The position numbers were made by a program, and so were the translations under genes. From Allacma fusca (lineage: Eukaryota; Arthropoda; Collembola; Symphypleona; Sminthuridae): a stretch of DNA of 64,000 nucleotides. The stretch is taken from the NCBI GenBank assembly GCA_947179485.1, contig OX359245.1, forward strand, positions 47,541,067 through 47,605,066, given 5' to 3'. Shown here piece after piece: positions 1 through 13,025 of this stretch. The first letter of the stretch is position 1. Every line of letters begins with the position of its first letter. The notes below the pieces were generated by a model. That model was given only the letters and a program-made list of their open reading frames with translations, was not told the DNA's origin and ran no database searches.

Positions 1-724
1 ATTCTATACTGGAAATTACAAACTTTTTAAAATGGTTTTGAATTTTCAAATCGAGTTTGTTGTAAATACGATTTTGAACACCAATTTCCACTGTAAGTGT
101 TAAAATTTCATCAAAACTTCCTTCCTCTAACGTATCGTCGCTGAAGAGGAAAAATGGTCTAAGTGCTGTACAAAGGCATGCGCACGTGGACGATTTTGCC
201 TCTTCAGCAAGCGGAGAGTCAACTCCGGTACGTAATTGTTTTTCATCCACAAAGAACAGTACCTGGCGTGGAAGCTATATAATTTAAAACATGTCATATC
301 TTTTTGTTATCTCTCAATCAATATCGTCTTTTGTATCAAACGTTCACCTGCATGGAAGCGGGATTTATCTCACTTTGATACTCATCCAGATCCAAAATCG
401 GTTTCTTTTTTGGAATTTCCACATGTCACAAATTAATTTTTTTTTCAATATAAAATTCATCTCGGATTAATTTATCTTTAGTGTGGAGGAAGGGGCTTCT
501 CAGATTATTGGTTCTTGGCAAGAAAAATATTTAAATTTTAGTCGAAAAATTATTGAACCGCCCAAATTTCGATTTTGAAATTTCAGTCGAAATGATTTAA
601 CGTTTTAAGCCCATTTTTTTGACTATTTAAATCAAGTTTTGCAATTATTATACACATTATGTAGTACTATTTTCCCAGTATCAGTTACAATTGCGTAAAT
701 TCCTTCTGAAGTATTCCCGAAGGT
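1..724. repeat. Dispersed repeat module A, first copy
   Basis: No gene here. The stretch from the window start to about 470 is paralogous to 11540-12010, to about 15850-15990 and, reversed, to about 41930-42060. All share the lead 'GGAAATTACAAACTTTT', and two share the box TGGCGTGGAAG (264-269 and 11791-11796) followed by a conserved CAATATCGTNTTTTGTATCAAACG stretch. The downstream part (480-724) matches 12025-12275. The four copies are diverged and have no common reading frame, so I read them as old dispersed repeats and not exons. Confidence 0.6.
133..214. mobile_element. Decayed copy of the TCGTCGCTGAAGAGG MITE
   Basis: The left end TATCGTCGCTGAAGAGG and an inverted CCTCTTCAGC near the right end match the termini of the complete MITE at 47139-47499. 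The interior is only about 50 bp and the right terminus has lost its last bases. A further degenerate end of the same family is visible at about 11709-11745. Confidence 0.5.
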
Positions 725-1243
725 CAGAGCTGTCCAAAATACATGGTATTTTAAATACATGTATTTCAAATACGTATTTCAAATACATTTTTGTATTTTG
801 TATTTTGTATTTTCGTGGCTAGGTATGTATTTTGTATTTTGTAGTTTGTATTTTGTCTTACTTAAGTAAAGTAAGCAATGTATTTTGTAGTTTGTATTTT
901 GTTCACTATATAAGCTACTTGTGTTTTTTGTTGGCGCACTTTCTGTGTGTTTGAAAATTCCGTTTGTGCCAAAAACCAATCACATCAATGAAGTAAAACG
1001 AAATGCAATCGTTTTAACATCCCATAAAACTAAATTCCAGATTTTGGATGTTCTACGTTTCAAGTATGTATTTTGTATTTTGTAGTTTGTATTTTCGTCG
1101 CATGAAGAATGTATTTTGTATTTTGTAGTTTGTATTTTCGTCGCATGAAGAATGTATTTTGTATTTTGTAGTTTGTATTTTCGACGCCGGAAGAATGTAT
1201 TTTGTAGTTTGTATTTGGTGAGCATGTATTTTGGACAGCTCTG
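725..1243. mobile_element. hAT-like MITE filled with TATTTTGTA repeats
   Basis: Inverted termini CAGAGCTGTCCAAAATACAT and their reverse complement flank the element, and a perfect 8-bp target-site duplication CCGAAGGT lies at 717-724 and 1244-1251. The interior is a degenerate array of TATTTTGTATTTTGTAGTTTG words interrupted by CGTCGCATGAAGAATG. The word grows out of the terminal repeat itself (AAAATACATG). A paralogous unoccupied site, CCTGAAGT, is at 12261-12268. No transposase is present. ORFs called across it on the minus strand are artefacts of the tandem repeat. Confidence 0.85.
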
Positions 1244-1251
1244 CCGAAGGT

Positions 1252-3290
1252 ACAAATTAGTGTTTGCTGCCAATGTCTATTCGAGAAATTTGTGACGAAA
1301 TTATACACCTAGAGTGAATTTCGCAAACTATTTGTACTGTCAATGCCCGATGCACCAAGAAGTTATTCCGGACAGAAATCATGCGTACCACTAATGAAAC
1401 ATTATATTTCAGGAAATAAATGTGCAAATTCCAGTCACATCTGTACAATCCAACGTATTTTGCTAGTTATTTGATTATTTTAAAATACAATTCTGATTTA
1501 AATTGTCACATGGATCTTTTTGAAAAACAAAATTGAGCATTAGGACCGCACAAGATATTTTTGCATGCATTGCATGGTATTCATATTGCTTCAGAATATT
1601 TATGTTTATAAAAAACCATGCACTTGTCCATTTGTTAACTGTACCTATGCGTTTTATTCCTTAATAGTAGTCAAAACGCCAAATCAATACTTTTAATCAT
1701 GGCTTCGATATTTTCCCGGAGAGTATGTTATGTGGCGTCAATGTCAAAATATTTAAATTTGAGATAATATAATATAATATAATTTTTGTGACACAAAATA
1801 ATTCCACTTGTCAGTAGTTGGCTTTAAGCGTGGACAAAACAATCTGGCTTTTATATTCTTTTTGTAACCAAGTACTTCAAATTTCGGCGTTGCTGCCATT
1901 TGAAATATTTTAAGCACAGCTTTGCATACATTAGAATAGTTCAAAAATATTTTATTATTTTGCTCTCAGATATTTTCATATTAGGATGCAAATCAAATTG
2001 TGTGCTTACTGTTGTTACAAGCTCGGAAAATATTGTATGCAGCATGGAAATTCAGCATTCTTATTAAGTCGGAATTCACTTCTTCTGTAATGGGTGGAGT
2101 TCACACTTGACTTTAGAAACAGGTTTCCAGGAGCACTGTATTAACTAGAAACTCTTTAAAAACCCTTTTTCCCCTTTTTGGACGAAATATAAGGCTATTG
2201 AAAACGACAGTTATGATTTTGGAGTATTTTAAAAATTATATATTGCGTAGTAGAAAATATTTTCCTAACGGGATAAAATGCAGGATCATTAAATCTACCT
2301 TGTCGTGAGCTACAAAAATATTTTTAATGGCGTCGGAATTTGGCAAGTTCGCAATAATTTTTAGAAAATTTATTTCTTCAATTCACTAAGAAATAAAATA
2401 AATAATAATTTAACAACATATTGATTTCACAGATGTGATTGTAAATCGTTACAGAATAGGGCTACAAAACTATGTTCGATTAATCACTAACCCAGCGGGA
2501 AAAAATTTTAAATTAAGGATCAAGAGATTTTCAAATTATTTCAAAAGAGCCGTTGTTAAAATATTAAATGGAGTTAAATTCAATACGTTCACTTTTTGTA
2601 ACAATCAGTCTTTGCTTTAAAAAAACACTTTGTATTCTCAGCAATACTTGGCTTTTTTCACCATTTGATTTAAAATTTCTTGACATTTAAGTTGCCCGTG
2701 TTTGGGTGACTGAACGATTCTAAAGAACATGGTATTCGCAAGTGCAAAATTTGTAAATTGATTTTCCAATTGGTGCTAAATTTTCAAACATATGTGTAAA
2801 ATTGTATTATAGGATTGGTCCCGTTACCAATGAATTGTTAAGATAAATTCCGTTACCGCTTTCTACATCAGCATTGACTTTTGAAGGGACAAGTTCCATT
2901 TGATACAGAAACACATTTTCAGGATTTTGTCGAAAATTGGCTGCGTGATTTTGTAATTTTTTTAAATAAATTATTAAAATATTGGCATCCCATGCAAACT
3001 AATACGATGTTGTGTTATCAGCTGTAAAGATGTTGATATGTAATAGCGTAAAGTATTCCCTTGACATTGTTTTTACTGATCAAAAAAATCAATTTCGATA
3101 TCGAAGGCAGGCAACTTTCTAGCAGCTCTGCGACCTGATTTATGTTACCTTCAGAAGATCCTGGGGAATAAATACAATGTCGTCGAAGGAAAATTATTTT
3201 CATATTTTAGTATTTAATTTCGAGAAAATAAATATTGCGTCAAAGCTGGATTTTTAGGACGTAACCCGTTGTGTGATATGAATGTATACC
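1252..3290. repeat. Repeat modules B, C (part) and D; no gene
   Basis: Contains box TGGCGT at 1733-1738 (module B), a module C fragment near 2035-2190 (GGAAATTCAGCATT; TGGAGTTCACACTTGAC), and module D at about 2811-3200, which includes the recurrent GTTACCAATGAATTGTTAA segment found five more times in the window, and the box variant TGTCGTCGAAGG at about 3170. No splice-supported or long ORF is present. Confidence 0.55.
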
Positions 3291-3310
3291 ACAACGTATA
3301 TCATACAACA

Positions 3311-3313
<3 letters not shown>

Positions 3314-3350
<37 letters not shown>
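3314..3350. repeat. (TA)n microsatellite
   Basis: An uninterrupted run of about 18 TA dinucleotides, continuing as an imperfect AT tract to about 3370. Confidence 0.95.
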
Positions 3351-3359
<9 letters not shown>

Positions 3360-3370
3360 ATTATACATAT

Positions 3371-6326
3371 ATGCATGAACGAATGGTGAAATTTATGCAT
3401 CTACCTTGAAGTAATTTACAATTCCAGACAAAATATCTGGTATGGCGCGAATCTTAAATTTTTTTAGAAATGCAACAATTACAACGAATAATTTGCTGTG
3501 TTTGATATATGTGATAAACGAAGTTGAAGAAAATATTTTCGCTTTGGACGGAGTAATTAAAAATAGCACAAATCGTCAAAAGTAACTCTGGCCGCATTCG
3601 ATCTCATTTGTTAAAACACGATATTTTTTGAAAATCCAGAAAGGAACTGCTTGGCAGTTTGCGAGTAATCTGATTGTGAGTACTACTGATGCAGACTTGG
3701 TGTCTAAATGAAGCTGCTAATATGCGGCAATTAAATTGTAAAATATTTATTTAAAATTTGCGAACAAAATATTTAAACCGCCGCGATAATTAAATTTTGT
3801 TTTTAAAATTGAATGAATCTGTAGTTGATATTGTCAAACGTTATATTGTCGCTTCTGCAGTTTAATTTAATTTTTCCGTTCAAAGCTTCAGTAAATTTAG
3901 TAGCATTCATAATTCCCATGATATCCGAGTACTAACTTTACATTGAATAAAGTCATGTCAATTGTAGAATATTCAAATTGGCCACGAAATTTAGCATTTA
4001 TAGCAATAATTCATGAGTTTGTTTACACTTTCGACTCGTTCCTCCTTTTGGGACAAGTTGCAAATAAACCGATAGTAAGTTACCGATATACATACATATA
4101 TGAAAATGTCCGCCAAAAATATCCAGTAGACAATATTGCAACAAATATGTTTTTTTTTCTATCTGAACTTGAATTAAGAATAATTATTGTAGATACTGCC
4201 TCAGACGGATTATGGTAATTTGGGAACATTTTTGACGAATTGCATTGAAAAGATTAAAAATTTCTTGAAATTTTATTTAGAATCACGTATGGTACTGGCT
4301 AAATGAAAAATGTTTCCTTTCGAGAAGTATCATCATGGCCATAATCATAATTCCAGCCATATCAAGCGTAAAAATGAGAAAGCACAAATTGAAGAACTTT
4401 TATTGTTGGCATTTATCATGGATAACCTGACCTTAATAAAGATTTTTCTGCAAACCTCTTGCTGCAAATGTCTGGGAATTCACTTAAGGCCAACAATTAA
4501 GAAACTAAAGAATAATCTTCCTGTGGGGAACCTTGCGGCTTCTGGAAGTTAATACATGAACTAAAGTTTCATCAGTTATTTAACGTTGCAATTATTTGGG
4601 AAATTTCGTTCTTGTTTATTGAATTTTAAACAATTAATCTGATAACATTCCCAACAATTGAATTAGTAAACCACGTAACTCGATTCTAAATCTAAAGCCT
4701 GTAACATAAAACTAACTGGTTTTAAAATATTTAAAAAATAAAAGTGCAAAATAAAATAATAACGTAGGATAGGAGTAAAAAGTGGCCTCGTATGATGCTC
4801 GACAAAAAATCCTGAAATAAGAAAGTTTGAAATTATTACATTTTATTATGTTTTATATTAATTCACATGGTACAAACGTTTGTTCAGCTTCACTTCACAA
4901 CACATGTAACCTGCGACAACGCAACTTTCCTGCCTCTTAAAGAACGGATGGTAAAAGTATTTGGGATGGCGTGAAAGCTGTGAATCCCTAAAAATCACAA
5001 ACCCTGTTTGCTTGAATGACATTTGTAATTCAAACCCATTCGTTTATAATTGTAGGCTTTAAACCGAATTTGATCACGCAAGTAGATAGGAATGAACTCC
5101 AATGAATCCCTATTAAATTTTCTGCAAACTGAGCTTCCGGGAAAAAATCTACGAACACCAGACTGTCCGCCAAAAATTGAACATTAGAAATTCAGTTGTT
5201 CTGCATCTTTGTCGCGTTTGCTCTTGAAGCTTAAATTCTTTGCACTTTTTGATCATGTCAATATTTCTTAACTTAGAGTCCTGAGTAATAGCAGCTTAGG
5301 AAATCCATGATATCTTATTAGGCTCAAAATTGTGCTTGCAAATAATTTTTGAAGCAATATTCAAAAAACACCAACTTTGCTGGCACTTGTCAACTCTGTG
5401 AGCTCAAATATATTCTAAATGAAATTGGATATGTAGTGTACATTCATTTTTCAAAAAACGTAAACAAACGTTTTCATATATTTTAAAATGCTTCCAATTT
5501 TTTATAGGAGATCAGAACCAAGAATTATTCCTTACAATTTAATCATTCGAAAGTACGTCAGAACATTGTAGGAAATCTTCAGAATAAGACCTCTCAAATT
5601 ATAAGTTTATTTTGTCTTTGCTTTTTGCAACTTTCGAACTAATCCATTGCAATCAGCGTAAAAGTCGTTCAGTGGCGTCGAAGCACAAATTATTTTTAAT
5701 TTAAATTCCACTTAAAAAAGCAACTCCTAAAATAAATAATTCCCCTAGATTGTAGGAAAATCCTTTAAAAAGGTATATAGTAAGTACAAAAGTATTTTCG
5801 TACAATGGAAAAACATCCCAATTAGTAACACAGTTTTAATTTATAATTATTTACCAATTGAATTGTTAACAATTTCATGTGCTCAAAATCCAGTTGGAAA
5901 TGTCGGATGGAATCTGGACCAAGTACTAGCAACAAGCTACTTTGTACTTTAGAGCACTATGGATACGGAAGGCAAAGATAGATAGTGCGTTATGGTAAGG
6001 TAATAATAAAAAAAAGTGTTCAGAAAAAGGGTTAGAGTTAACAAGTGGAATACCCAACAATGCTAACTCTATGTCAACAAGGAAAGATAATGGATACAGG
6101 GTAGGTTTTCAGGTATGGGATATATGTCTGTACAAAAATTTACGTATGTACAGTGGCCACAGTAAGTTTATCCAATCCTGGTACGTTCTAAGTGCGGGTT
6201 TTAAGTCAATTTGATTTCAATCAAGATTTACATCCCAGTATTTTGTGTTCAAATAAATTCCTGATTTAAATCAAAATTAATTCCAAACTTTGCGTTTTTT
6301 GTAAGTGTATTTTGGTGACTCCAAAC
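3371..6326. repeat. Repeat modules D-end, E, F and H-like block; no gene
   Basis: The segment at 3480-3660 is the reverse complement of 23700-23870. Module E is centred on TGGCGTGAAAGCTGTGAATC at 4967 and continues with a GATCACGCAAGTAGATAGG segment shared with the reverse copies at 22.6 and 42.7 kb. Module F is centred on CAGTGGCGTCGAAGC at 5670, followed by AAGCAACTCCTAAAAT as at 36,970. About 5870-5930 (GCTCAAAATCCAGTTGGAA) is the reverse of the block at 18.2, 25.0 and 42.6 kb. ORFs of 80-91 codons here show no family features. Confidence 0.5.
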
Positions 6327-7122
6327 TAGTGCTGTCCACGGGAAGAGGAGACAACCAGGTTTTTGGGAATGGAAACAGGAATGGATGCGTACGGGAACAA
6401 AAATTTGGTTCCCAAAACACTTTGGGAACGTTTATGAACATAGAAATTGTTCCTTAAATATGGGAACAAAAGTGGGGAACAGGATCAAATCGTGTACCTA
6501 CCTGCTGTTCACAGTTTATAATATAAAAATACCTCACATGCAAAATATGATTTTAAACGTACGTCGCAACATATCAAAAAAGTCACTATTTGCACACCAA
6601 CTTTTTTTGCTGCACCAATTTAACAAGCACCGAACCACGTGGCAAACATGAAATTCTCTAGAACTTAAACCCAAAATCAGAGTTCAGAAAACTCCAGCGT
6701 GCTCTTTTTCTTATTTGTTCAGCAAAAGGATAATGAAGGTGCTACTTGTCATTGCTAATTTTAGTTACTCCTGTACTTTGCGCTGCGGTAATTAATTTAC
6801 AAGCTGTTACTGAATAATCATTTAAATACGAGTAGCTAAAGGTATTGGAGATGGTGTGATGTTATTTATTTTTAATAAAGTCGATTCGATATTTCGCTTT
6901 TTAAAACGAAGCATAAATTGAGTTACCTTGGTCATACAGATAAATGTGTAAGCTATACTTTCAATTTTCTGCTAGTCTTTCAGTACTTTTGGGAACAGGA
7001 ACAATCCGGTTCTTGCAGGAACTGATCCAGGAACTTTGAACTGGTACCCATTTCCCTGAAAAATGGGTATGGGTACAGAAAAACGTATGAGTACCAAATT
7101 TCTGTTCCCATGGACAGCACTA
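6327..7122. mobile_element. hAT-like element with GGGAACA words
   Basis: Termini TAGTGCTGTCCACGGGAA and the inverse of TAGTGCTGTCCATGGGAA. The flanks CTCCAAAC (left) and CTTCAAAA (right) look like an 8-bp duplication that has since diverged (6 of 8). Both halves are full of GGGAACA/TTCCC words continuous with the terminal repeats; the middle (about 6500-6960) is AT-rich and unique. The 88-codon ORF inside shows nothing resembling a transposase. Confidence 0.7.
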
Positions 7123-7699
7123 CTTCAAAAGTATGTTATTTTTAAATGATTTGGAATTACTAGTTCCACTGCTGCCCGCCAGGCTACCTAGTCAAGTCTA
7201 GTCTATTCTGTAAAGTTTCGAGCTGCAACTAGTCAAGTCTAGTCAAGTCAGCTGTATGTTTAAGTGGCAATAGTCTAGTCTAGTCCTAGTCTTAATTGTT
7301 GACTTGACTGGTTCCCTAGTCAAGTCTAGTCTATTCCCCTAGTCACAGTGTTTTTTTATAAAAATTCCTTCATTTTGATTAGGAACATATAAAACCATTG
7401 TTTAAAAAACTTGTCCTGTGACTCGTTGAGCTTAAAAATTTCAGACTTAATCGTGTACATGTAACAAAAAACTAGCTCATGTTTTTCGAATCAAACATCG
7501 CACAAATGATAAACAACACATGTAGTTTACGTCAGTACAAAAATTGTGTTCAGCAAGATTTTTGCGTAGCAGAATTTCCTTCCTGGTAGAGGCTCCCAAT
7601 TTATGTACATATATGTGGTGTGATTATGTTAGATATAGGAACACTACAATGTACTAGACACTTGCTGAACCCTGAATATTGCTGGTGTTAACTTTTACT

Positions 7700-7910
7700 A
7701 AACTGGTACTGACAATGAGGAATCACGAAAATTGAACCAAGTATATTTTAACCTCACCGAAAACATAGTTAATAGTAATTGAAGGAAAAAAGTTCTAACA
7801 ATGAGAAACCATGTATGTAAGTACCACCAAGCATACTTTCATTCCACCAAGAACATGGTTAGTATTACTTGAAGATAAACGTTTGCTGCTATGAGGAATC
7901 ATAAACCAGG
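7700..7910. repeat. Left arm of an inverted 87-bp minisatellite
   Basis: Three units marked by CAATGAGGAATCA-type sequence, with unit starts about 86-90 bp apart (7713, 7799, 7889). It is the reverse complement of the array at 8290-8630 in the same element. Confidence 0.7.
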
Positions 7911-8289
7911 GCAATGATATCCACAAAACAAAATGTTCTTGTATCAAATGTTATCAATTTTCTTTGCATGCTCACCGATGCATGTGACAACTGCTGTGGG
8001 TCGTCGTGCGATGACCCCCGTCACTCCTAACCAAATATCCTAACCTGAACGTCCGAAGGGACTGGCAGGGGTCGGATTTTTGTGGAAAGACGGGAAGATT
8101 CTTCCCAGGGAAAAATATTTCTGGCAGGGAAAATCTCATAATGAAGGGATTCTTTTTTGCGAACAGGGATTCCGAAATGATCTTCCAGGAGATTTACAAA
8201 AATCCTATCCCTGGCGACGAGTTGTTTCCAATTCCCCAAATTCTGATTCACCCACAAGTTTTGATTCAATTGTTACGAAGTTTGGTTCT

Positions 8290-8630
8290 GGTGAAATGAA
8301 AACATATTTGGTGAAACCTGCGCGATTACTTATTGTCAGCACCAGTTTCTCAACAATTAACACCAAGTTTGCTTCTGTTGGAGTCAAAACAAACTTAGTG
8401 GAACCTGCGTGATTCCTTGTTGTCAGCACCAGTTTCTCAAAAATTAATACAAGTTGGTTTATGATGGAAACAAAAAATACTTGGTATAACCTGAGTGATT
8501 CCTTGTAGTCAGCACCTGTTTCATACAAATTACTACCACCTAGGTTGCTGATACATTTGAAACATACTATGTACAACTTACATGATTTGTCATTGTCGTC
8601 ACCAGTTTGACTTCAATTAGTATAAATTAC
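8290..8630. repeat. Right arm of an inverted 87-bp minisatellite
   Basis: Four units marked by GATTCCTTGTTGTCAGCACC (8324, 8411, 8497 and 8584), spaced 86-87 bp. It is inverted relative to 7700-7910, so the pair could form a long hairpin around the element core. Confidence 0.75.
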
Positions 8631-9346
8631 ACATCTGGCAGTTCTTCCATTCGTCCAAAACCACACTCCAAACCAAACAACCACTTTATAATGTGACCTT
8701 TAACGTTGTCATTTTGCGGTTCAGTTAATGACTAGTACAATGGATTTATACCATGTTACAACCTACAATGAATTCCACTACTTGTGCCATGTATTTCCCT
8801 GGTGCGTCCCAGTGGAAATTCCATATAATATACCTGATAAAATCCCATGTTAAATCCATATATATCAGATAGGAAAGTTTAAAATTAACAATATTCAGCC
8901 TAAGTAGTTAGTTTTTGGAAATTTGTTAAAGAATAAATGGTAACTGAAAACTAAATATTTCTTAAACACATGGCTCAGGGGACAATATCATGTTTTGATC
9001 CTTCAAAACGAAATTTTATACCTAAGCACACTAAACGCCCCTGGCGATGGAAGTTTATAGTACATTGGAATTTCACGCTGGCTTTCTAGTTTTGATTTTC
9101 AGTAAATGAGGGAGCCTAAAGTAATTGCGACATGACTAGCATTTCCATGAAGTCATGCAAGTCAAGTATAGTCAAGTCCTGTGTTTTCGCAAGTTGCCCT
9201 AGTCTATTCTAGTCAAGTCTCAAAATATTAACACTACGCGTAGTCTAGTCAAGTCTATTCTTTTACATGGATTTTGGCTCCTAGTCTAGTCAAGTCTAGA
9301 CTTTTCTAGTCAAGTCTGACTAGACTAGGGCAGCAGTGACTAGTTC

Positions 9347-12025
9347 TTTGCTTGGACGAATTGGATATGACTTTACCGCCCAAAAAGAGCACGGGAGGAT
9401 TCAGATACCACAACATAAATATTATCAGAGCGGATCGGATGGAGACGTTTTATTTCATGCATCTTCATTCAATGGAAGTGTCCCATCACCTATGCACTGG
9501 GCATACGTAAACATATTGGCACATTTTACTAGACTTATCCGAGAAACCAGATGGCATAAATTTGGGAAATTCATATCGGATTAATTTATCCTGAGTGGAG
9601 GGTGGGAGAGCAAGCCTTAGACAGTTTGTCCATGGCGAGCAAAAATATTTAAATTTTATTCTAAAAATTTGTAAAATCGAATATCCCGCCCGTATTTCGA
9701 CTACGATTTTGAAACGTTTTTGAAAGAATTTTCCAATATGCGGACATTTCCAAGGGAAAATATTCTAGCAACAGTGATTTTTAAATATTTTTACAACGGA
9801 TTTGTGAACTTCCCACCAACGACATCAAATTCAGCAGGGAAAATCAAAAAGCATCCTACAGGGAGATTTATCAGATTCCTATCCCTGGTTTCAGATTAAA
9901 AACAAATTGTTTTAGTTTTCAATATTTACAGTAAGTCTCATTTTAAAATCCAACTAGAATTCAGAACGGCTTGTTTTTTGGAAATGTTGAGGTTCCACGC
10001 CGCTTAATACATTGCGTTCAGATATTGGATTACATGTACCGTAGTTCGTTGCTAGAATAATTGTAGGTGTTAAGGCTATAGCGAGAACAGTAACGGCAGT
10101 TAAAGTTTTTTGAACAGCCTGCTAAAAAGCTATATTTTTCATAAATGATTTGTCACATATTGGGATTTTTTCGTTTTATCGAATGACTTATATACACATA
10201 TACGAGGAGGGAAAATTTTGCAATTTTTTGCAATTTTTGTTTTCCCTGCACTCATGTTCATGGTTCATTCAGTCCTGACCATTTGAAAATGCCAGACGGT
10301 TTCGAGTATTTTAAAGAGCATTTTGGAAAACATTATTGAAGTATTTGCGTTTTAAAATTTGCAGGACTCAGGAAACTATGGGCATGTTAATGATTTGGTT
10401 GATTCAGTGCTCAATTACACAGAGATAACAATTTTCAATTTTACGACTAATAATTGCTAAACCTCGTCGACTATTGATTCGGGTAAAGTACTACATATTG
10501 GAAATTTGATACGCTTTTCGAAACTGGAAATATTAGGGAGAAATTCTGCTAAAAATCCATTTGGCGGGATTTACGGTTTTCAAGAAAATGGTATCCACAA
10601 GTACAAAATTTACACATTGAATTTCAAAATGATGCTACATTTTTATATATATGTTTATGTGTGATTATTGGCTTTTTATGAATGGTTCCGTTACTAATTA
10701 AATGTTAATATAAACTTTACTACCGCTTTCTAAAACTTCATTGGTTTTTAAAGGGACATGTAACTATGGGTATAGAAACAGAATTTCAAGTTTTGTCGAA
10801 AATCGGCTGTGTGAACTGTTAAATTTAATGCGTATAGTGTGACATTAATGGACAGGCATTTTAAAAATATTGAAAGACAATTTGGCTGAGCAAATATATT
10901 GCAGGTTGTTAAAGCGGACAAATTGTATTATGCTGGACGCCATGACTGGACATTGTTCCCACAAATTGACGTTACTATTTAACGCTGCAATACCTATCGA
11001 CTGGCACTCAGTAGAGTCCACTGTTTTAATATAAATACACATATATCAATGATTTGCAGACAAAAGATCTTGTGTGACGTGAATGTTAAAACATTTTATA
11101 AATATCGAGGCACTAATTATCATTAATTATTTACTAAGCGATTGGTATTTGTGACAAACGAAAAATGGCGAAATTCCTCAAAAACCATTTCGTACCCATT
11201 CCTCAAAAACCCATACTTTATTTTAATTTTCCTCCTTTACTCTTTAAATGTAAAGACTTTTGAAAAAAACTTTTGGTGAAAATTGTGTCCGGGATTTATT
11301 ATTGAATTATACTTGCGACAAAACAAACCATAAACTTAAATTGCAAAATTCGAAACTCAAATACTGTCTAGTAAGTTTTTTGCAAAACTTCAAAAGACTT
11401 AAACTGGTTCAAAAGATCATGTTCCAAAACAAATCAATTTCGAAAATCTGACAGAGAATTTGTTATCGAGGGGGGAAGTTAAATTTTGTGCGACGATAAG
11501 ACGATTTCCCTTTTCCTGGTTTAAAAGGTGACGAAATGTTATGGAACTTTGGACCGGAAATTACAAACTTTTCAAAATGAAGCTTGATTTTCAAAATGGT
11601 TTAGAATTTGAAATAGGAGTTTTGTTTGTAAAAGCTTTTTACAACTATTTTTCTGTAAGTGCTAAGATTTCTTCCGCCAGCATATCCAAACCTGTACAAG
11701 TTCTTGGGCAAGTAGACCATTTCGCCTCTTCTGACATGACGTCGCTAACATTCGAATTTAAAACCAACATATCTATAGATAATAGTCAGCTGGCGTGGAA
11801 GTTCTACAATTTAAAATATGTCATATATTATTCTTCAATATCAATCAATATCGTATTTTGTATCAAACGTTTCCCGCAAGGCAGAGATTTACAGATATGT
11901 CACTCTGATTTCAGTTAAGATCCGAAACCTGTTTCTTGAAATTTCAATACCGGTTGGCACAAATTTAATTTTGTTTAATGTGTTCGGAAAATGTATCTCG
12001 GATTAATTTATCATATCATGAGTCT
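9347..12025. repeat. Repeat modules G (reverse), D and A; no gene
   Basis: Box ACGCCG at 9997-10002 with CTTAATACATTG belongs to reverse module G (compare 40576 and 50241). Module D follows at about 10665-10815 and 11075-11170, and module A at 11520-12010 (box 11791-11796). The 125-codon ORF at 11541-11918 is a chance frame through module A; the other A copies do not keep it open. Confidence 0.5.
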
Positions 12026-12832
12026 GGGGGGGGGGAAATCTCAGATTATTTGTTCTTGCCGAGAAAAAATATTGAAATTTTTATGAACTGCAATATCCCT
12101 TACGAATTTCTAATTTGATTTTGATTGAAATGAATTTAGGATTTAAAACAATTACTGTATCAATTAACGATTTAGATCAAGTTTTGCAATTCTTACACAA
12201 ATTATTTAATACTATTTTCCCAGTATCTGTTACAATTTCATGAATTTCTTCTGAAATATTCCTGAAGTTGCAAATCAATATTTATAGCAATTGTGCATTG
12301 GACGAACTTAGGAAGAAAGTTGGATTTAGCAAAATCTTAGTAGTGTCAATGTGCAGATATACCAAAACGTTATTCAGACTGAAATCATGCATACTATTTA
12401 CTCATTACAGTCATTACTTTTCAGGACGTAAATGAAAAAGTTCCATTCACATTATGACATATTAGGTATCGGGGGGCTCTTTTTAGTTACACGTTGATTT
12501 CATGTAAAGTTACAATGATTTCAATTGAGATCAGGTAGATGTTTGAATCTGGCAATTCAACTTGGCTATGTTTCAATGATTCATATGATATATATGCTCA
12601 TATGTTCCCACACTTCAATATGGGGAAGTTTCAAAATATATTTCTGAAAAAACTTGTGGTAGAATGAACCAGTGCTGAATTAAAAATTAGATACTCTAAT
12701 TTTATCCCTATTATTTTTCCTTAGTGCCCTCGGAGGCCAAACGATTGTCCAAAGTGAAATAAACCAGATTTAGATGTGTGGTAAAGAATTTGCTTCAAAA
12801 CAGGGCATCCGTATTTTGTGAGTAATACCGCA
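12026..12832. repeat. G-run and module A tail; no gene
   Basis: An uninterrupted G run lies near 12027. 12040-12275 is paralogous to 500-724 and includes the unoccupied site (12261-12268) for the MITE found at 725. The rest is AT-rich sequence without ORFs or recognisable motifs. Confidence 0.5.
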
Positions 12833-13025
12833 GGGTTGCACATATGGAAATGCCCTGGGTTTTAAACCTGCCCAACTGAAAATTCCCCAAAAAAGTCAGA
12901 AACGTCCAAAATGCCCTGAAAAGCCAAAAGCGCCCTGAAAATATCTTACTTTGAAAATGTCCGGCATTTTGGGCAGACATATTCGGCATATTGAGCAGTT
13001 TGGCAGAAACATATACACTAACGAA
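12833..13025. mobile_element. One-ended hAT-like fragment with GCCCTGAAAA words
   Basis: Begins CAGGGTTGCACATATGG, a typical hAT-like left end, and fills with CCCTG/CCCTGAAAA words like the complete elements nearby. I find no matching inverted right end, so it is a truncated copy or its right half was replaced. Confidence 0.4.

Larger units (their letters stand above)
7167..9338. mobile_element. 2.2-kb hAT-like element with TAGTCAAGTC arrays
   Basis: A perfect 8-bp duplication ACTAGTTC (7159-7166 and 9339-9346) flanks inverted termini CACTGCTGCCC and GGGCAGCAGTG. Just inside each end lie arrays of TAGTCAAGTCTAGTC (7190-7350 and 9130-9330). Further in are two inverted arms of an 87-bp minisatellite, then a core with CCAGGGA words. 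No transposase ORF; the minus-strand 123-codon ORF at 8205-8576 is a minisatellite artefact. Confidence 0.85.

Noticed and set aside
779..1308. Several minus-strand ORFs rich in KYKLQNTKY
   Set aside because: Translation of the TATTTTGTAGTTTG array inside the MITE at 725-1243.
8205..8576. 123-codon minus-strand ORF
   Set aside because: It translates the 87-bp minisatellite, so the peptide repeats (LVLIFEKLVLTTRN-type) reflect DNA repetition; no start context or homologue.
9336..9584. 82-codon ORF beside the 2.2-kb hAT-like element
   Set aside because: Begins inside the target duplication and shows no domain or conservation in paralogous modules.
11541..11918. 125-codon ORF in module A
   Set aside because: The copies at 1-470 and about 15.9 kb break the frame, so it is chance openness and not conserved coding.
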